Assembly (NCBI RefSeq): GCF_003287355.1
Contig: NZ_QMIM01000012.1
Span: 1 to 64,000, forward strand
DNA length: 64,000 nucleotides
Direction: 5' to 3'
DNA from: Halorubrum sp. 48-1-W
Lineage (GTDB): Archaea; Halobacteriota; Halobacteria; Halobacteriales; Haloferacaceae
The notes under the pieces were generated by a model that had not been told where the DNA came from, searched no databases, and saw only the letters and a program-made list of their open reading frames with translations. The translations under genes and the position numbers were made by a program. Each line of letters starts with the position of its first letter. The stretch's first letter is position 1. Positions 1 to 7,137 of the stretch are shown here, piece by piece.

Positions 1-104
1 TCTTGTTTCACGCTCTGCTAGGGTAGCAGCGTTTCCATCGAGTCAACAGAGCCGTTACTGTATTTGTGCTGTAGCTTCATGCTCTTCCCAGTGAAAAAGG
101 ACAG

Positions 105-340
105 ATGGTGATCGCTACGCTCGCCACGAAGTACGACCCGTACGTGGTCGTAGCCGGCGTAACAACCACATTCGGTGGCTGGACAGTGCTGGAAATTCCC
201 CCGGGAATGCGCTGAAAGGTACACTCCCCGAAGTGTTACTCGACGGCCTCACTGCGGCGGCGTTCGTTATCTTCGCTACGTGGATCCTCTATATATCACA
301 GCTAGACTTCGAGATCCTCCGGGAGTTCTACGCCGAGTGA
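105..340 (+). pseudogene. Small two-helix membrane protein, apparently frameshifted
   Basis: An ATG at 105, preceded by a GGA-type ribosome site, opens a frame that reads a first hydrophobic helix (ATLATKYDPYVVVAGVTTF) and stops at 215. The frame one register away continues sensibly from about 203 to a stop at 338-340 and encodes a second hydrophobic helix (AAAFVIFATWILYIS) and the tail LDFEILREFYAE. The switch lies in the run TTCCCCCGGG near 197-205. One extra C would join the halves into a protein of about 77 residues. This could be a real frameshift, a sequencing error or, less likely, programmed frameshifting. I do not recognise the family. It is convergent with the halocyanin gene, 14 bp away. 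Confidence 0.5.
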
Positions 341-354
341 GGAGGCCCGACGGA

Positions 355-900
355 TCACTCCTCCTCAACCACGACCGATCCCTTCATTCCCAACGCGAGG
401 TGGGGCTCGCAGTGGTACAGGGCGATTCCCTCCTCGTCGAAGGTGTGGGTGTACTCGATGTCGTCGCCCATCTCTGCCTCTCCGGAACTGAACTCGTAGT
501 CGGTTTCGCCGATCTGTTCGTCCGCTTCGGCCTCGACGTTGTGTTCCCCGCCCTCGCCGGTCCACTCCCACAGGATCTCGGTTCCGGCCGAAACAGCTAC
601 CGCGGGTGGTCCGTACGCTAACCCGTCGTCCCCGGCTCCGACGTCTATCGACACATCGCTCTCCTCACGGAGATCCACAATCTCTCCGTCGTAAAGCTTC
701 GCCGCATCTCCGATTTCCGTCTCGGTCATCCACTCGTCGACGGCCGGATACTCATCTGCCGAAATCGTACCCGCACCGTCTCCGTTCCCGTTTCCACCGT
801 CAGCACAACCGGCCAGTCCAGTCATTCCGGCGGCCGAGATGGCGCTAAGCGACTTGAGAATCGTTCGTCTGTTTGCCTTGGTGAGGGGTGATCGTGTCAT
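355..900 (-). CDS. Halocyanin-type blue copper protein (plastocyanin domain)
   Basis: Membrane-anchored electron carrier of the type I copper family, expected on the outer face of the cytoplasmic membrane. I start it at the ATG at 900, because there the protein begins with a signal peptide (NRRTILKSLSAISAAG) ending in a lipobox-like LAGC, followed by a Gly/Asn/Asp linker. An upstream in-frame ATG at 981 would put unlikely residues before the signal. The C-terminal cupredoxin domain has the copper ligands: an early His (GGEHNVEA) and the late Cys-His-Met cluster ALYHCEPHLALGMKG. The 181-residue length suits a single-domain halocyanin. A TATA-like box lies 30-37 nt upstream. The redox partner is not identifiable from the neighbours. 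Confidence 0.9.
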   Translation of the reverse strand: MTRSPLTKANRRTILKSLSAISAAGMTGLAGCADGGNGNGDGAGTISADEYPAVDEWMTETEIGDAAKLYDGEIVDLREESDVSIDVGAGDDGLAYGPPAVAVSAGTEILWEWTGEGGEHNVEAEADEQIGETDYEFSSGEAEMGDDIEYTHTFDEEGIALYHCEPHLALGMKGSVVVEEE

Positions 901-929
901 CTTCTCTGAAAAAATAGGATGCCCAAACA

Positions 930-937
930 CATATATC
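930..937 (-). promoter_or_regulatory. TATA box of the halocyanin gene
   Basis: On the minus strand the sequence reads GATATATG inside a strongly AT-rich stretch about 30 nt before the chosen halocyanin ATG. That spacing fits an archaeal TATA box with a very short leader and supports the start at 900. Confidence 0.5.
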
Positions 938-1047
938 CCTATACAAAGTTCTCGTCTGTGTGATAATCGCAGGAAAAACAACGAAATATATCAGCAGCTG
1001 TGGATTTGTCTGTCTTCGCTCACTCCCGGTGCGTCCTGATATCGGGA

Positions 1048-2013
1048 CTATGAATATCGGGGGATTGTCAATAATTCTCGTAGCGGTAGATAGAACATGA
1101 GGTGCTCCTCTCCGAGTTCTCCGGGAACTGGTCGGTGAGTACCGCCAGTATGGACTGCCCGAGCTATCAGGTAGTTATAGCTGAAGTTGAGTCGGAAGTA
1201 GTCCTCGATAAGGGCAGTGGGGTATTCAGAAGATAGGCTGTCAAAGATCACTTCTCCTTGCGTCAGCGCGGTCTCACAACCTGGCTCGGGAAAGAATTCC
1301 CGGGCGAAGAACGCAAACCGATCATCCCGACCTGAGAACTGCGGCAACATATCGTCGATTGACGCAGAGAGGCCATTTCCGAGAGCCGGTTCGTTAATTC
1401 GGTCAGCGAATGGTTCGATCGAACGCCATTCGGGCGAGGGAGCGTTCGACGAGCGATCGTGGTAAAAGTCGATACAGCAGTCCGGATAGCCGTGTAACCG
1501 CCCCTGGTATCGTTCGAATTTTGGGAACGAGTCACTCAGAATCGCATCGATATTTTCCTGCATCACGTCCTTCGGAGTCGTGGAGTCGTCGTCCTGGAAG
1601 AAATAGACGCGTGCCCCATAGTGGAGGTGGTCTTCAGTTCGAAGCCATTCCGGGACGACGAAACACTGCCCCGGGAACTGGCGCTCGAGATAACTTATTT
1701 CCGGAATGCGCTGTAACTCTCGGCGAAACTGTGTCGATGCAGTCCAAAGACCGTCCTCCGTGAGTGCATCCACGTCGACCTCAATGCTCCTGTACGCACG
1801 TCTCGATTCTCGGAGATCTCGCGACCGTTGTCCGCGACTCGAGTTCGAGGATCCATCGGTATCGCCGTCAAATGCCTCAAAAGCTTGTAACTGCCCGGAG
1901 AAATACGTCTCGTCGAGCTGGACGCTCGCTCCCTGTCTCTGGCCAGCGAGAACTGCGTAGCTGTCCAGGGCAATGAACGTCGGAAGGGTAGTGATGTCAC
2001 GCTGCGGGTGCAT
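1048..2013 (-). CDS. Protein of unknown function with a GYPDCC motif (DUF483-like)
   Basis: This 321-residue soluble protein has no signal peptide or membrane segment. Its clearest landmark is near residue 190: YQGRLHGYPDCCIDFYHDRS, a paired-cysteine motif resembling that of the uncharacterised archaeal DUF483 family. That assignment is from memory of the motif and is tentative. Two adjacent Cys could bind metal or form a disulfide. Codon use is less GC-biased than in the core genes further along, which fits an accessory gene. It lies 16 bp downstream of the YgaP-like gene on the same strand and is probably cotranscribed with it. No function can be given. Confidence 0.6.
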   Translation of the reverse strand: MHPQRDITTLPTFIALDSYAVLAGQRQGASVQLDETYFSGQLQAFEAFDGDTDGSSNSSRGQRSRDLRESRRAYRSIEVDVDALTEDGLWTASTQFRRELQRIPEISYLERQFPGQCFVVPEWLRTEDHLHYGARVYFFQDDDSTTPKDVMQENIDAILSDSFPKFERYQGRLHGYPDCCIDFYHDRSSNAPSPEWRSIEPFADRINEPALGNGLSASIDDMLPQFSGRDDRFAFFAREFFPEPGCETALTQGEVIFDSLSSEYPTALIEDYFRLNFSYNYLIARAVHTGGTHRPVPGELGEEHLMFYLPLRELLTIPRYS

Positions 2014-2029
2014 TATCTTGCGTGTGCTC

Positions 2030-2377
2030 TTAGACTCCGAAGTGTCCGTGTTCGGGTCGATTCTGAGTCTTCCCGTTAGTGATGGTCGATGTATGTAGCG
2101 TGCTATCGCCAGAGCGGATTTCGCTCACCGTCCCCCCGTTGGCCGGGTAGCCAGCTACTTTCTTCCGGTCAGTGGTGTCGATCCCTACGGCCTCGTTGAT
2201 CGGACACTTCTGGGTTGTGCCGGTAACGAAGAGTATCACTCCAACGAGGAGTCCGACCCCTCCGATGACGGCTCCAGCGGCCCAGTAGCCGGTAAGAGCG
2301 GCAATACCGGCGATAACTACGATGGCACCGTGGACGATACGCCCGGCCCAGTCAATCCCGCCGATATGCTTGTCCAT
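2030..2377 (-). CDS. YgaP-like (DUF2892) inner membrane protein
   Basis: A 115-residue protein whose first half is two hydrophobic helices (GRIVHGAIVVIAGIAALTGY and AAGAVIGGVGLLVGVILFVTG) followed by the pattern TQKCPINEAVGIDT. This helix-helix-C-P-x-N arrangement is characteristic of the YgaP/DUF2892 membrane domain, which in some bacteria is fused to rhodanese. The conserved Cys suggests a role in sulfur or thiol chemistry, but that is inference. The C-terminal 55 residues are polar and not recognised. The start at 2377 is preceded by the AT-rich sequence CCATAATATAGTA on the minus strand. It probably leads a two-gene unit with the GYPDCC protein. Confidence 0.75.
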   Translation of the reverse strand: MDKHIGGIDWAGRIVHGAIVVIAGIAALTGYWAAGAVIGGVGLLVGVILFVTGTTQKCPINEAVGIDTTDRKKVAGYPANGGTVSEIRSGDSTLHTSTITNGKTQNRPEHGHFGV

Positions 2378-2492
2378 ACGTGTTCGGATACTATATTATG
2401 GAGCGGGATATTGTTATCGTGAGTCTTTGTCGATCACTTAGAATCATTGTAGCTCGAACAGGGACAAAGCAGAATACCCGCGAACCCGGGAA

Positions 2493-2921
2493 TTATTCCA
2501 ATTTGTTGTCGGGCAACGCAATCAGAGCATCCTCGATCTGGGGTTCTACCGCATTAACCATCGCCTCGACGGGAGCGTCGGCCCCCATCGGGAAGCGAGT
2601 AGGAGAGTACGATCGATGCCAGTTGTGATGGAGATCGTAGGCTCCAATGAGGGTGCGCTTGGCACTGTTCGGCGCAAGCTCGGCACTACAAAGACGATCG
2701 AAATCGATCTCGAATACGGTAGCGGGTTCGACGAACGCCTTGCGCTCGGGGGCGCGCTCACGCTCGATCAAGAAGACGTAGAGACGCGAGAACTGAGGGC
2801 GCTCATGTGAGACAACTGAACTCGTGGAGCGAAGTACGCAAGATATGCGCTCTGTATCTCGCACGACCACTGAAACGTCTCTTTGAATTGGTAGAACCCT
2901 TGGTGGACAATACGCAGTCAA
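2493..2921 (-). CDS. Hypothetical protein, possibly a truncated remnant
   Basis: This 142-codon frame is protein-like in its second half: the segment GAYDLHHNWHRSYSPTRF and the tail PQIEDALIALPDN have normal composition and plausible codon use. The first 40 residues look less convincing, and the start lies beside a transposon-end-like sequence at 2925-2976. The gene may therefore have lost its true 5' end. No family was recognised and no membrane segment is present. A shorter frame on the opposite strand (2616-2810) is less protein-like. The surroundings are lower in GC than the chromosome from 2994 onward, consistent with acquired DNA. Confidence 0.35.
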   Translation of the reverse strand: MTAYCPPRVLPIQRDVSVVVRDTERISCVLRSTSSVVSHERPQFSRLYVFLIERERAPERKAFVEPATVFEIDFDRLCSAELAPNSAKRTLIGAYDLHHNWHRSYSPTRFPMGADAPVEAMVNAVEPQIEDALIALPDNKLE

Positions 2922-2924
2922 ATT

Positions 2925-2976
2925 CTAACGGTTGCTTCAGCCAAGACTGTGTCTGAAAAATAGGATTTCAACAGAG
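2925..2976. mobile_element. Possible insertion-sequence end remnant
   Basis: An AT-rich 50-bp stretch (GCTTCAGCCAAGACTGTG then CTGAAAAATAGGATTTCAAC) sits exactly where the lower-GC accessory strip meets the GC-rich core. It contains no coding frame and resembles terminal sequences of haloarchaeal insertion sequences, but I found no transposase and no matching second end. It could be plain intergenic DNA. Confidence 0.2.
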
Positions 2977-2993
2977 CCGCTGCGATCGCGCCC

Positions 2994-3563
2994 TCAGTCC
3001 GAGATGAACTCGTTGTCGCGCCAGTTAACGCCGCCGTCGCCGTCCCCCGCGCCCTGCGGGCTCTCCACGACCTCGATGCTCGCGGGGCGGGACTCGCCCT
3101 CGACGATCCGGGTCGCTTCGAGGTCGCCGTCGGCCTCCGTGATGGCCGTGAGCGTTCCCTTCTCGGCGCGCGTGGCGAGCTCACGGAGCACGAGGAACAT
3201 CGGGTACTGGAGCGCGGTGTTCTGGAGGACGGTCTCGCGGTCGCCCTTGAAACACGCGAACTCGACGAGTTCGGAGGGGATCTCCTCCTCCTCGTCGTCC
3301 ATCCACTGCGGGCCGCCCGCTCGCGGGGGCTCCTCTTCGTACACCCGGGTCTCCGTGACCGACGCCTTCAGCTGGGCCGTCGGGGTGTACTTGCTGATCG
3401 ACTCGTCGTCGGACAGGGCCTTGATGATGAGGGTGTTGTTTCGACGCGTGATATCGATGTCGTCGATCTCCGCGGGGAGGTCGGGGTCTTCGTCGAAGTA
3501 CGCCTCTACGTCTTCGAGTGGCAGTTCGAGCGTCGAATGAAGTCGGAACACGCGGCCTGTCAT
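2994..3563 (-). CDS. Conserved haloarchaeal protein (DUF7110-like)
   Basis: A 189-residue acidic soluble protein beginning TGRVFRLHSTLELPLEDVEA. This opening and the length match a widely conserved haloarchaeal family that I recall as DUF7110. Function is unknown. The middle (PRAGGPQWMDDEEEEIPSEL) is a strongly acidic linker, followed by a helix-rich part (FACFKGDRETVLQNTALQYP). There are no membrane segments or recognisable catalytic motifs. It is the first gene with the high GC and codon bias typical of the rest of the window, marking the return to core chromosome. It is monocistronic in this view. Confidence 0.7.
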   Translation of the reverse strand: MTGRVFRLHSTLELPLEDVEAYFDEDPDLPAEIDDIDITRRNNTLIIKALSDDESISKYTPTAQLKASVTETRVYEEEPPRAGGPQWMDDEEEEIPSELVEFACFKGDRETVLQNTALQYPMFLVLRELATRAEKGTLTAITEADGDLEATRIVEGESRPASIEVVESPQGAGDGDGGVNWRDNEFISD

Positions 3564-3707
3564 TGTTTGGGTGGGTGTGGGTCGGACCGGTCGTCACGGC
3601 GCGGGCGGCAAGCGACTGCGTCTACCCTACATAGGTAACGTAGGCTTATATGGGCTACTCTTCGAGAGGCTCGGAACGCGGCGGGTCGGTTTCGGACGAC
3701 CGCACGG

Positions 3708-4052
3708 CTACTCGACGCCGAGCTCGGCGGCCAGTTCGCCGCGCTCCTCGAGTTCGGCGAGCACGTCGCTGCCGCCGACGAACTCCCCGTCGACGAACGT
3801 CTGCGGGATCGTCTCCCAGCCGCTGTGGTCGGCGAGCGCCTCGCGGTAGGCCGGAAGCGCGGATAGGACGTCGACCGTCTCGAACTCCTCGACGTGCGCG
3901 CTGATCAGCTCTATCGCCCGCTGTGAGTACCCACACTGTGGCATCAGGCGGTTCCCCTTCATGAAGAGCACCACGTCGTTGTCGGCGATCGCTTCGTCGA
4001 CTCGATCGCGCACCGCGTCTTCGTCCATGTCGCTTTCGGGCTGGAACGTCAT
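3708..4052 (-). CDS. Monothiol-type glutaredoxin (Grx4/GrxD family)
   Basis: A glutaredoxin domain fills this 114-residue protein. The motif KGNRLMPQCGYSQRA places a single active-site Cys in CGYS, a variant of the CGFS signature of monothiol glutaredoxins that carry or transfer Fe-S clusters. The glutathione-binding TIPQTFVDGEFVGGSDVL follows, with the cis-Pro TIPQ and GG. Haloarchaea use gamma-glutamylcysteine rather than glutathione, so the thiol partner is inferred. The ATG at 4052 is preferred over one 9 codons upstream because the family normally begins just before this point. Confidence 0.9.
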   Translation of the reverse strand: MTFQPESDMDEDAVRDRVDEAIADNDVVLFMKGNRLMPQCGYSQRAIELISAHVEEFETVDVLSALPAYREALADHSGWETIPQTFVDGEFVGGSDVLAELEERGELAAELGVE

Positions 4053-4140
4053 GAGCGAGGGTAAGAGACGCCGAGTCAAAGGGGTTCCGGCCGGTTCGAC
4101 CGGAAGCGACTCGCCCGCGACGGGCCTCTCCGTCGTCGGT

Positions 4141-4773
4141 TCACTCGCGGTCGACGCTCACGACGTCGACGAGCGAGTAGACGGGGACGTCGTCGATCTC
4201 GTCGTAGCCGACCTTGTCGACGAGGACGACGCAGGCCACCGGCTCGCCGCCGCGTTCGCGGATCGCGTCGATCGACTCGCGCATCGTCGTTCCCGAGGTG
4301 ATGATGTCGTCGACCACGTAGCAGTCGCGGTCGCGGATCCCGGCGAAGTTGCGCGAGAAGCCGCCGCCGTGGTCGGCGATGTCGCCCTCCTCCCACTGGT
4401 GTTTCGCGGGGGCGTACGTCCCGAGGTCGGTGTCGAGTTCGCGCGCGACCGCGGTCGCGAGCGGCGCGCCGGCCTTCTCGATGCCGACGGTGAGGTCGAC
4501 GGACTCGCCCTCCTTCGCGAGGAGGTCGGCCATCGCCTTCGCGGCGTACGTGAGCCGCGTGGAGTCGCGACCGATCGCCGACCAGTCCACGTGGATGTCA
4601 GCGGTCGCCCCGGTGTCGGCCTCCGCCACGGCTCCGTCGTTGCCCCCCGCCCGTTCCACGAGCCAGCTCGCCGTCTCCCGCGAGACGTTCAGTTCGTCCG
4701 CGATCTCTCCCTTCGAGAGCCCGTGGTCGGCGAGCTCGGCCGCGCTGTCGATCAGGTCGTCAACGTTCTTCAT
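4141..4773 (-). CDS. gfcR: Transcriptional regulator GfcR, HTH plus PRTase domain
   Basis: GfcR proteins are PyrE-like regulators that, in Haloferax, activate genes of the semi-phosphorylative Entner-Doudoroff and lower glycolytic pathway. Residues about 1-40 form a helix-turn-helix (LSKGEIADELNVSRETASWL). The remainder is a phosphoribosyltransferase fold with the PRPP-binding loop CYVVDDIITSGTTMRE. The 210-residue length is standard. Its ATG at 4773 lies 14 nt inside the end of the glucose dehydrogenase gene on the same strand, so the two are cotranscribed and probably translationally coupled. That neighbour is a sugar-catabolism enzyme, which supports the assignment over an orotate PRTase. 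Confidence 0.92.
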   Translation of the reverse strand: MKNVDDLIDSAAELADHGLSKGEIADELNVSRETASWLVERAGGNDGAVAEADTGATADIHVDWSAIGRDSTRLTYAAKAMADLLAKEGESVDLTVGIEKAGAPLATAVARELDTDLGTYAPAKHQWEEGDIADHGGGFSRNFAGIRDRDCYVVDDIITSGTTMRESIDAIRERGGEPVACVVLVDKVGYDEIDDVPVYSLVDVVSVDRE

Positions 4774-5830
4774 ACGCGGCGAATTCGACCGCCGTTTTAA
4801 TAGTCGTGTCGTCATCCACGAAGGCGGCCTCGAACTCCGCGAGGGGGTGGACGCCGGTAACCAGCTTCGAGAGGAACGCCTCCGAGAGCCCCGAGAGCGA
4901 GTCGACGGCTGCTTCGAAGTGTTCGTACCCGGAGTTGACGCTTCCGACGAGCGCCTTGTTGTGTAAGACGATCTCACGGTGGAGCCGTCCGCCGTCGACT
5001 TCGAACGTCCAGTCGGCGGGCACGCCGAGCAGCGCCGTGACCCCGTTCGGCGCGAGCGCCTCGATCGTCTCGAAGGCGTGGGGCGCGTACCCGGTCGCCT
5101 CGTAGACGAAGTCCATCGGTTCGTGGCGGTCCGGAACGTCGGAGACGGACACCTCGTTCGAGTTCACGTACGTCGCCCCGAGCGATTCGATCACGTCGAT
5201 GGTCGGGTCGGGACGTTCCCGGCGGCCGAGACAGTAGAGGCGGTCGAACTTCGAATCGAGCATCGCGACGGTGAGCAGTCCGAGCGACCCGTTCCCCAAC
5301 ACGAGCGCCGAGTCGGGCTCCCAGTGGAACGCCGACCGGCTCGCGAACGCGTGTTCGATCGCCTTCTCCGTGATCGAGGCGGGCTCGACGAGGAACCCCC
5401 ACTCGGCGATCTCGGACGGGATCTCGACGAGGAACTCGGCGGGGCTCGTGAAGTACTCGGCCATGAACCCGTGAGCGCCCACGATCCCCCGCTCGTGGTA
5501 CTCGCCGTCGGGGGCCATGTCCGGCTCGCCGCGTGCGAAGTACTCGTTCGCGCCGTTGGGCGGCCGACGGACCGTCGGGACGACCACGTCGCCGACCTCG
5601 AATGGCGTGTCGTTCGGCTCCTCGACGACGCCGACCGCCTCGTGGCCGAGCACGATGTGGTCCTCGCCGTCGGGCGGTCCGCCGTGGCCGCCGGCGATGA
5701 CCTCGTGGTCGGTCCCGTCGACGCCGACGCGGAGCGTGCGGACCAGCGCCTCGCCCGCGCCCGGCTCCGGACGCGGTTTCTCGATCACGACCGGCTCGGT
5801 CCCGTCCTCGTACACGGCGATCGCTTTCAT
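4760..5830 (-). CDS. gdh: Glucose 1-dehydrogenase, zinc-dependent MDR family
   Basis: Oxidises glucose to gluconolactone with NAD(P)+ as the first step of the haloarchaeal semi-phosphorylative Entner-Doudoroff pathway. The protein is 356 residues, typical for the family. It shows the haloarchaeal zinc site in which Asp38 (GVDGTD) replaces the usual Cys, with His63-Glu64 (LGHEAVG) and Glu149 (FLVEPAS). The Rossmann nucleotide loop is LVLGNGSLGLLTVAML. A much longer open frame extends upstream, but family alignment starts at MKAIAVYEDG, the ATG at 5830. It overlaps gfcR by 14 bp at its 3' end, and an AT-rich candidate control region lies directly upstream. Confidence 0.93.
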   Translation of the reverse strand: MKAIAVYEDGTEPVVIEKPRPEPGAGEALVRTLRVGVDGTDHEVIAGGHGGPPDGEDHIVLGHEAVGVVEEPNDTPFEVGDVVVPTVRRPPNGANEYFARGEPDMAPDGEYHERGIVGAHGFMAEYFTSPAEFLVEIPSEIAEWGFLVEPASITEKAIEHAFASRSAFHWEPDSALVLGNGSLGLLTVAMLDSKFDRLYCLGRRERPDPTIDVIESLGATYVNSNEVSVSDVPDRHEPMDFVYEATGYAPHAFETIEALAPNGVTALLGVPADWTFEVDGGRLHREIVLHNKALVGSVNSGYEHFEAAVDSLSGLSEAFLSKLVTGVHPLAEFEAAFVDDDTTIKTAVEFAAYEER

Positions 5831-5857
5831 ACACGAACCGAAGACCCCAGCCACCAA

Positions 5858-5887
5858 AAGATTTCTTTTATGCCGAGTAAACATCTT
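5858..5887. promoter_or_regulatory. AT-rich promoter/operator between gdh and the NRDE gene
   Basis: This island in a GC-rich gap has the ends AAGAT and ATCTT as an inverted pair around a core containing TTTTATGCC. On the minus strand it contains CATAAAAG, a good TATA box about 40 nt before the gdh ATG. It is the natural place for sugar-dependent control of gdh-gfcR, possibly by GfcR itself (inference). Confidence 0.4.
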
Positions 5888-5942
5888 CCGGCGGGACGCG
5901 GTCGGCGTCGACCTTTTCACCCGGCCGTTCCCACTCGGAGCC

Positions 5943-6716
5943 GTGTGTACGCTCACGCTCGCCTGGCGGGTCTTCCCGGACGTCCCGGTGGCGCTGGCCG
6001 CCAACCGCGACGAATCGCTCGAGCGCGCCTCGGAGCCGCCCACGGTCCGCGGGATCGACCGACGGTTCCTCGCGCCGCGCGACGCCGAGGCCGGCGGTAC
6101 CTGGATCGGCGTGAACGACGCCGGCGTCGTCGTCGCCGTCACGAACCGGTGGCTCGAGGTCGACCGCGATGGGGACCGCTCGCGCGGCCTGCTCGTCGAG
6201 GACTGTCTGCGCGAGCCGTCGGCGGAGACGGCCGTCCGCACGGTCGAACGGGAGACCGCCGAGCGCGACTACGACGGCTTCAACCTCGTCCTCGCCGACG
6301 ACACGGCAGCCTTCCTCCTCGCCTACGACGGCGGGCTGACGGTCACCCGCCTGGACCCGGGAGTCCACGTCGTCGGCAACGTCGGCGGAGCGGTGAACGG
6401 CGGGACGCGGTTCTCGATACCCGACCGGCGGGCGGAGTTCGGCGAGGAGCGCGCGGAGAGCGTCCGCCGGATCGCGGGCGCGCTCGTCCCGGAGCCCGGC
6501 GAGTCCGGCGAGGCGTGGCTCGACCGCGCGAGCGACGTCCTCGCCGACCACGGGTACGGCGCGTGTCTCCACGGCGACGGCTACGGGACGCGCTCGTTCA
6601 CGCGGATCCGGACCGGGTCCGACCCGGCGATGGCGTTCGCCGACGGCCCGCCCTGTGAGACGCCGGCCGAACCGGTCGCGGTTCCGTCGGCGTTCCGGAC
6701 GGAAAGCCAGTTTTAA
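5943..6716 (+). CDS. NRDE family protein (TANGO2-like)
   Basis: The protein starts CTLTLAWRVFP, and Asn-Arg-Asp-Glu (AANRDESLERAS) follows near residue 20. This N-R-D-E motif defines the family (TANGO2 in animals), which is implicated in heme or lipid handling but has no settled biochemical role. Further family features are the GGTWIGVNDAGVVVAVTNR stretch and a late GNVGG. The start is the GTG at 5943, because family members begin within a few residues of this Cys. A long open frame upstream is antisense to gdh and is not coding. Length 257 residues. The HTH gene 25 bp downstream is probably in the same transcript. Confidence 0.85.
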   Translation: MCTLTLAWRVFPDVPVALAANRDESLERASEPPTVRGIDRRFLAPRDAEAGGTWIGVNDAGVVVAVTNRWLEVDRDGDRSRGLLVEDCLREPSAETAVRTVERETAERDYDGFNLVLADDTAAFLLAYDGGLTVTRLDPGVHVVGNVGGAVNGGTRFSIPDRRAEFGEERAESVRRIAGALVPEPGESGEAWLDRASDVLADHGYGACLHGDGYGTRSFTRIRTGSDPAMAFADGPPCETPAEPVAVPSAFRTESQF

Positions 6717-6741
6717 GCGACTCGCGGGCGGCTGTGTGGGT

Positions 6742-7095
6742 ATGAGCGTGTCCGAACTGGAGTCAGAACTGTCGGCGGACGAGCGCGCCGGCCTCGATCT
6801 CATTCGCGAGACCGGCGGGATCCACCAGAGCGACTTCTGGAAGGAGCTCGACGTCTCCTCGCGAAAGGGGAGCAGAATCGCGGAGGCCTTGCAAGAATCC
6901 GGGCTGATCCAGCGCGAGAACACCGTCTACGACGGCCACAACACCTTCTACCTGGAGCCGGCGCCGCGCGACCTCGACTTCTCGCTCCTGATGGCCGGCG
7001 ACATGCTCTCGCCGTTCATCGGCGAGGAGGAGATCGACCCGCAGTCGGACGCGTTCTCGCAGTGGCTGATGAACCTCGCGTACGAGGAGTACTGA
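6742..7095 (+). CDS. Small winged-helix transcriptional regulator
   Basis: This 117-residue protein has a helix-turn-helix in residues about 15-60 (GIHQSDFWKELDVSSRKGSR, then EALQESGLIQRENT), the arrangement of haloarchaeal MarR/COG2512-like regulators. The C-terminal half (DLDFSLLMAGDMLSPFIGEE, then FSQWLMNLAYEEY) is hydrophobic and acidic and probably a dimer or ligand domain. It has no membrane anchor. The ATG at 6742 gives a clean N-terminus. It follows the NRDE gene by 25 bp. Its targets cannot be read from the sequence. Confidence 0.8.
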   Translation: MSVSELESELSADERAGLDLIRETGGIHQSDFWKELDVSSRKGSRIAEALQESGLIQRENTVYDGHNTFYLEPAPRDLDFSLLMAGDMLSPFIGEEEIDPQSDAFSQWLMNLAYEEY

Positions 7096-7137
7096 GCCGA
7101 CCCTCTCATTGAGCCGACTCGCTTTCCTCTCCGCCCC

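Noticed and set aside
197-215. Programmed frameshift as the explanation for the split small membrane protein
   Set aside because: There is no slippery heptamer with a downstream pseudoknot that I can identify; a C-run indel is simpler.
2616-2810. 64-codon plus-strand frame in the accessory strip
   Set aside because: It lies opposite a more protein-like frame and lacks a start signal; its hydrophobic periodicity is poor.
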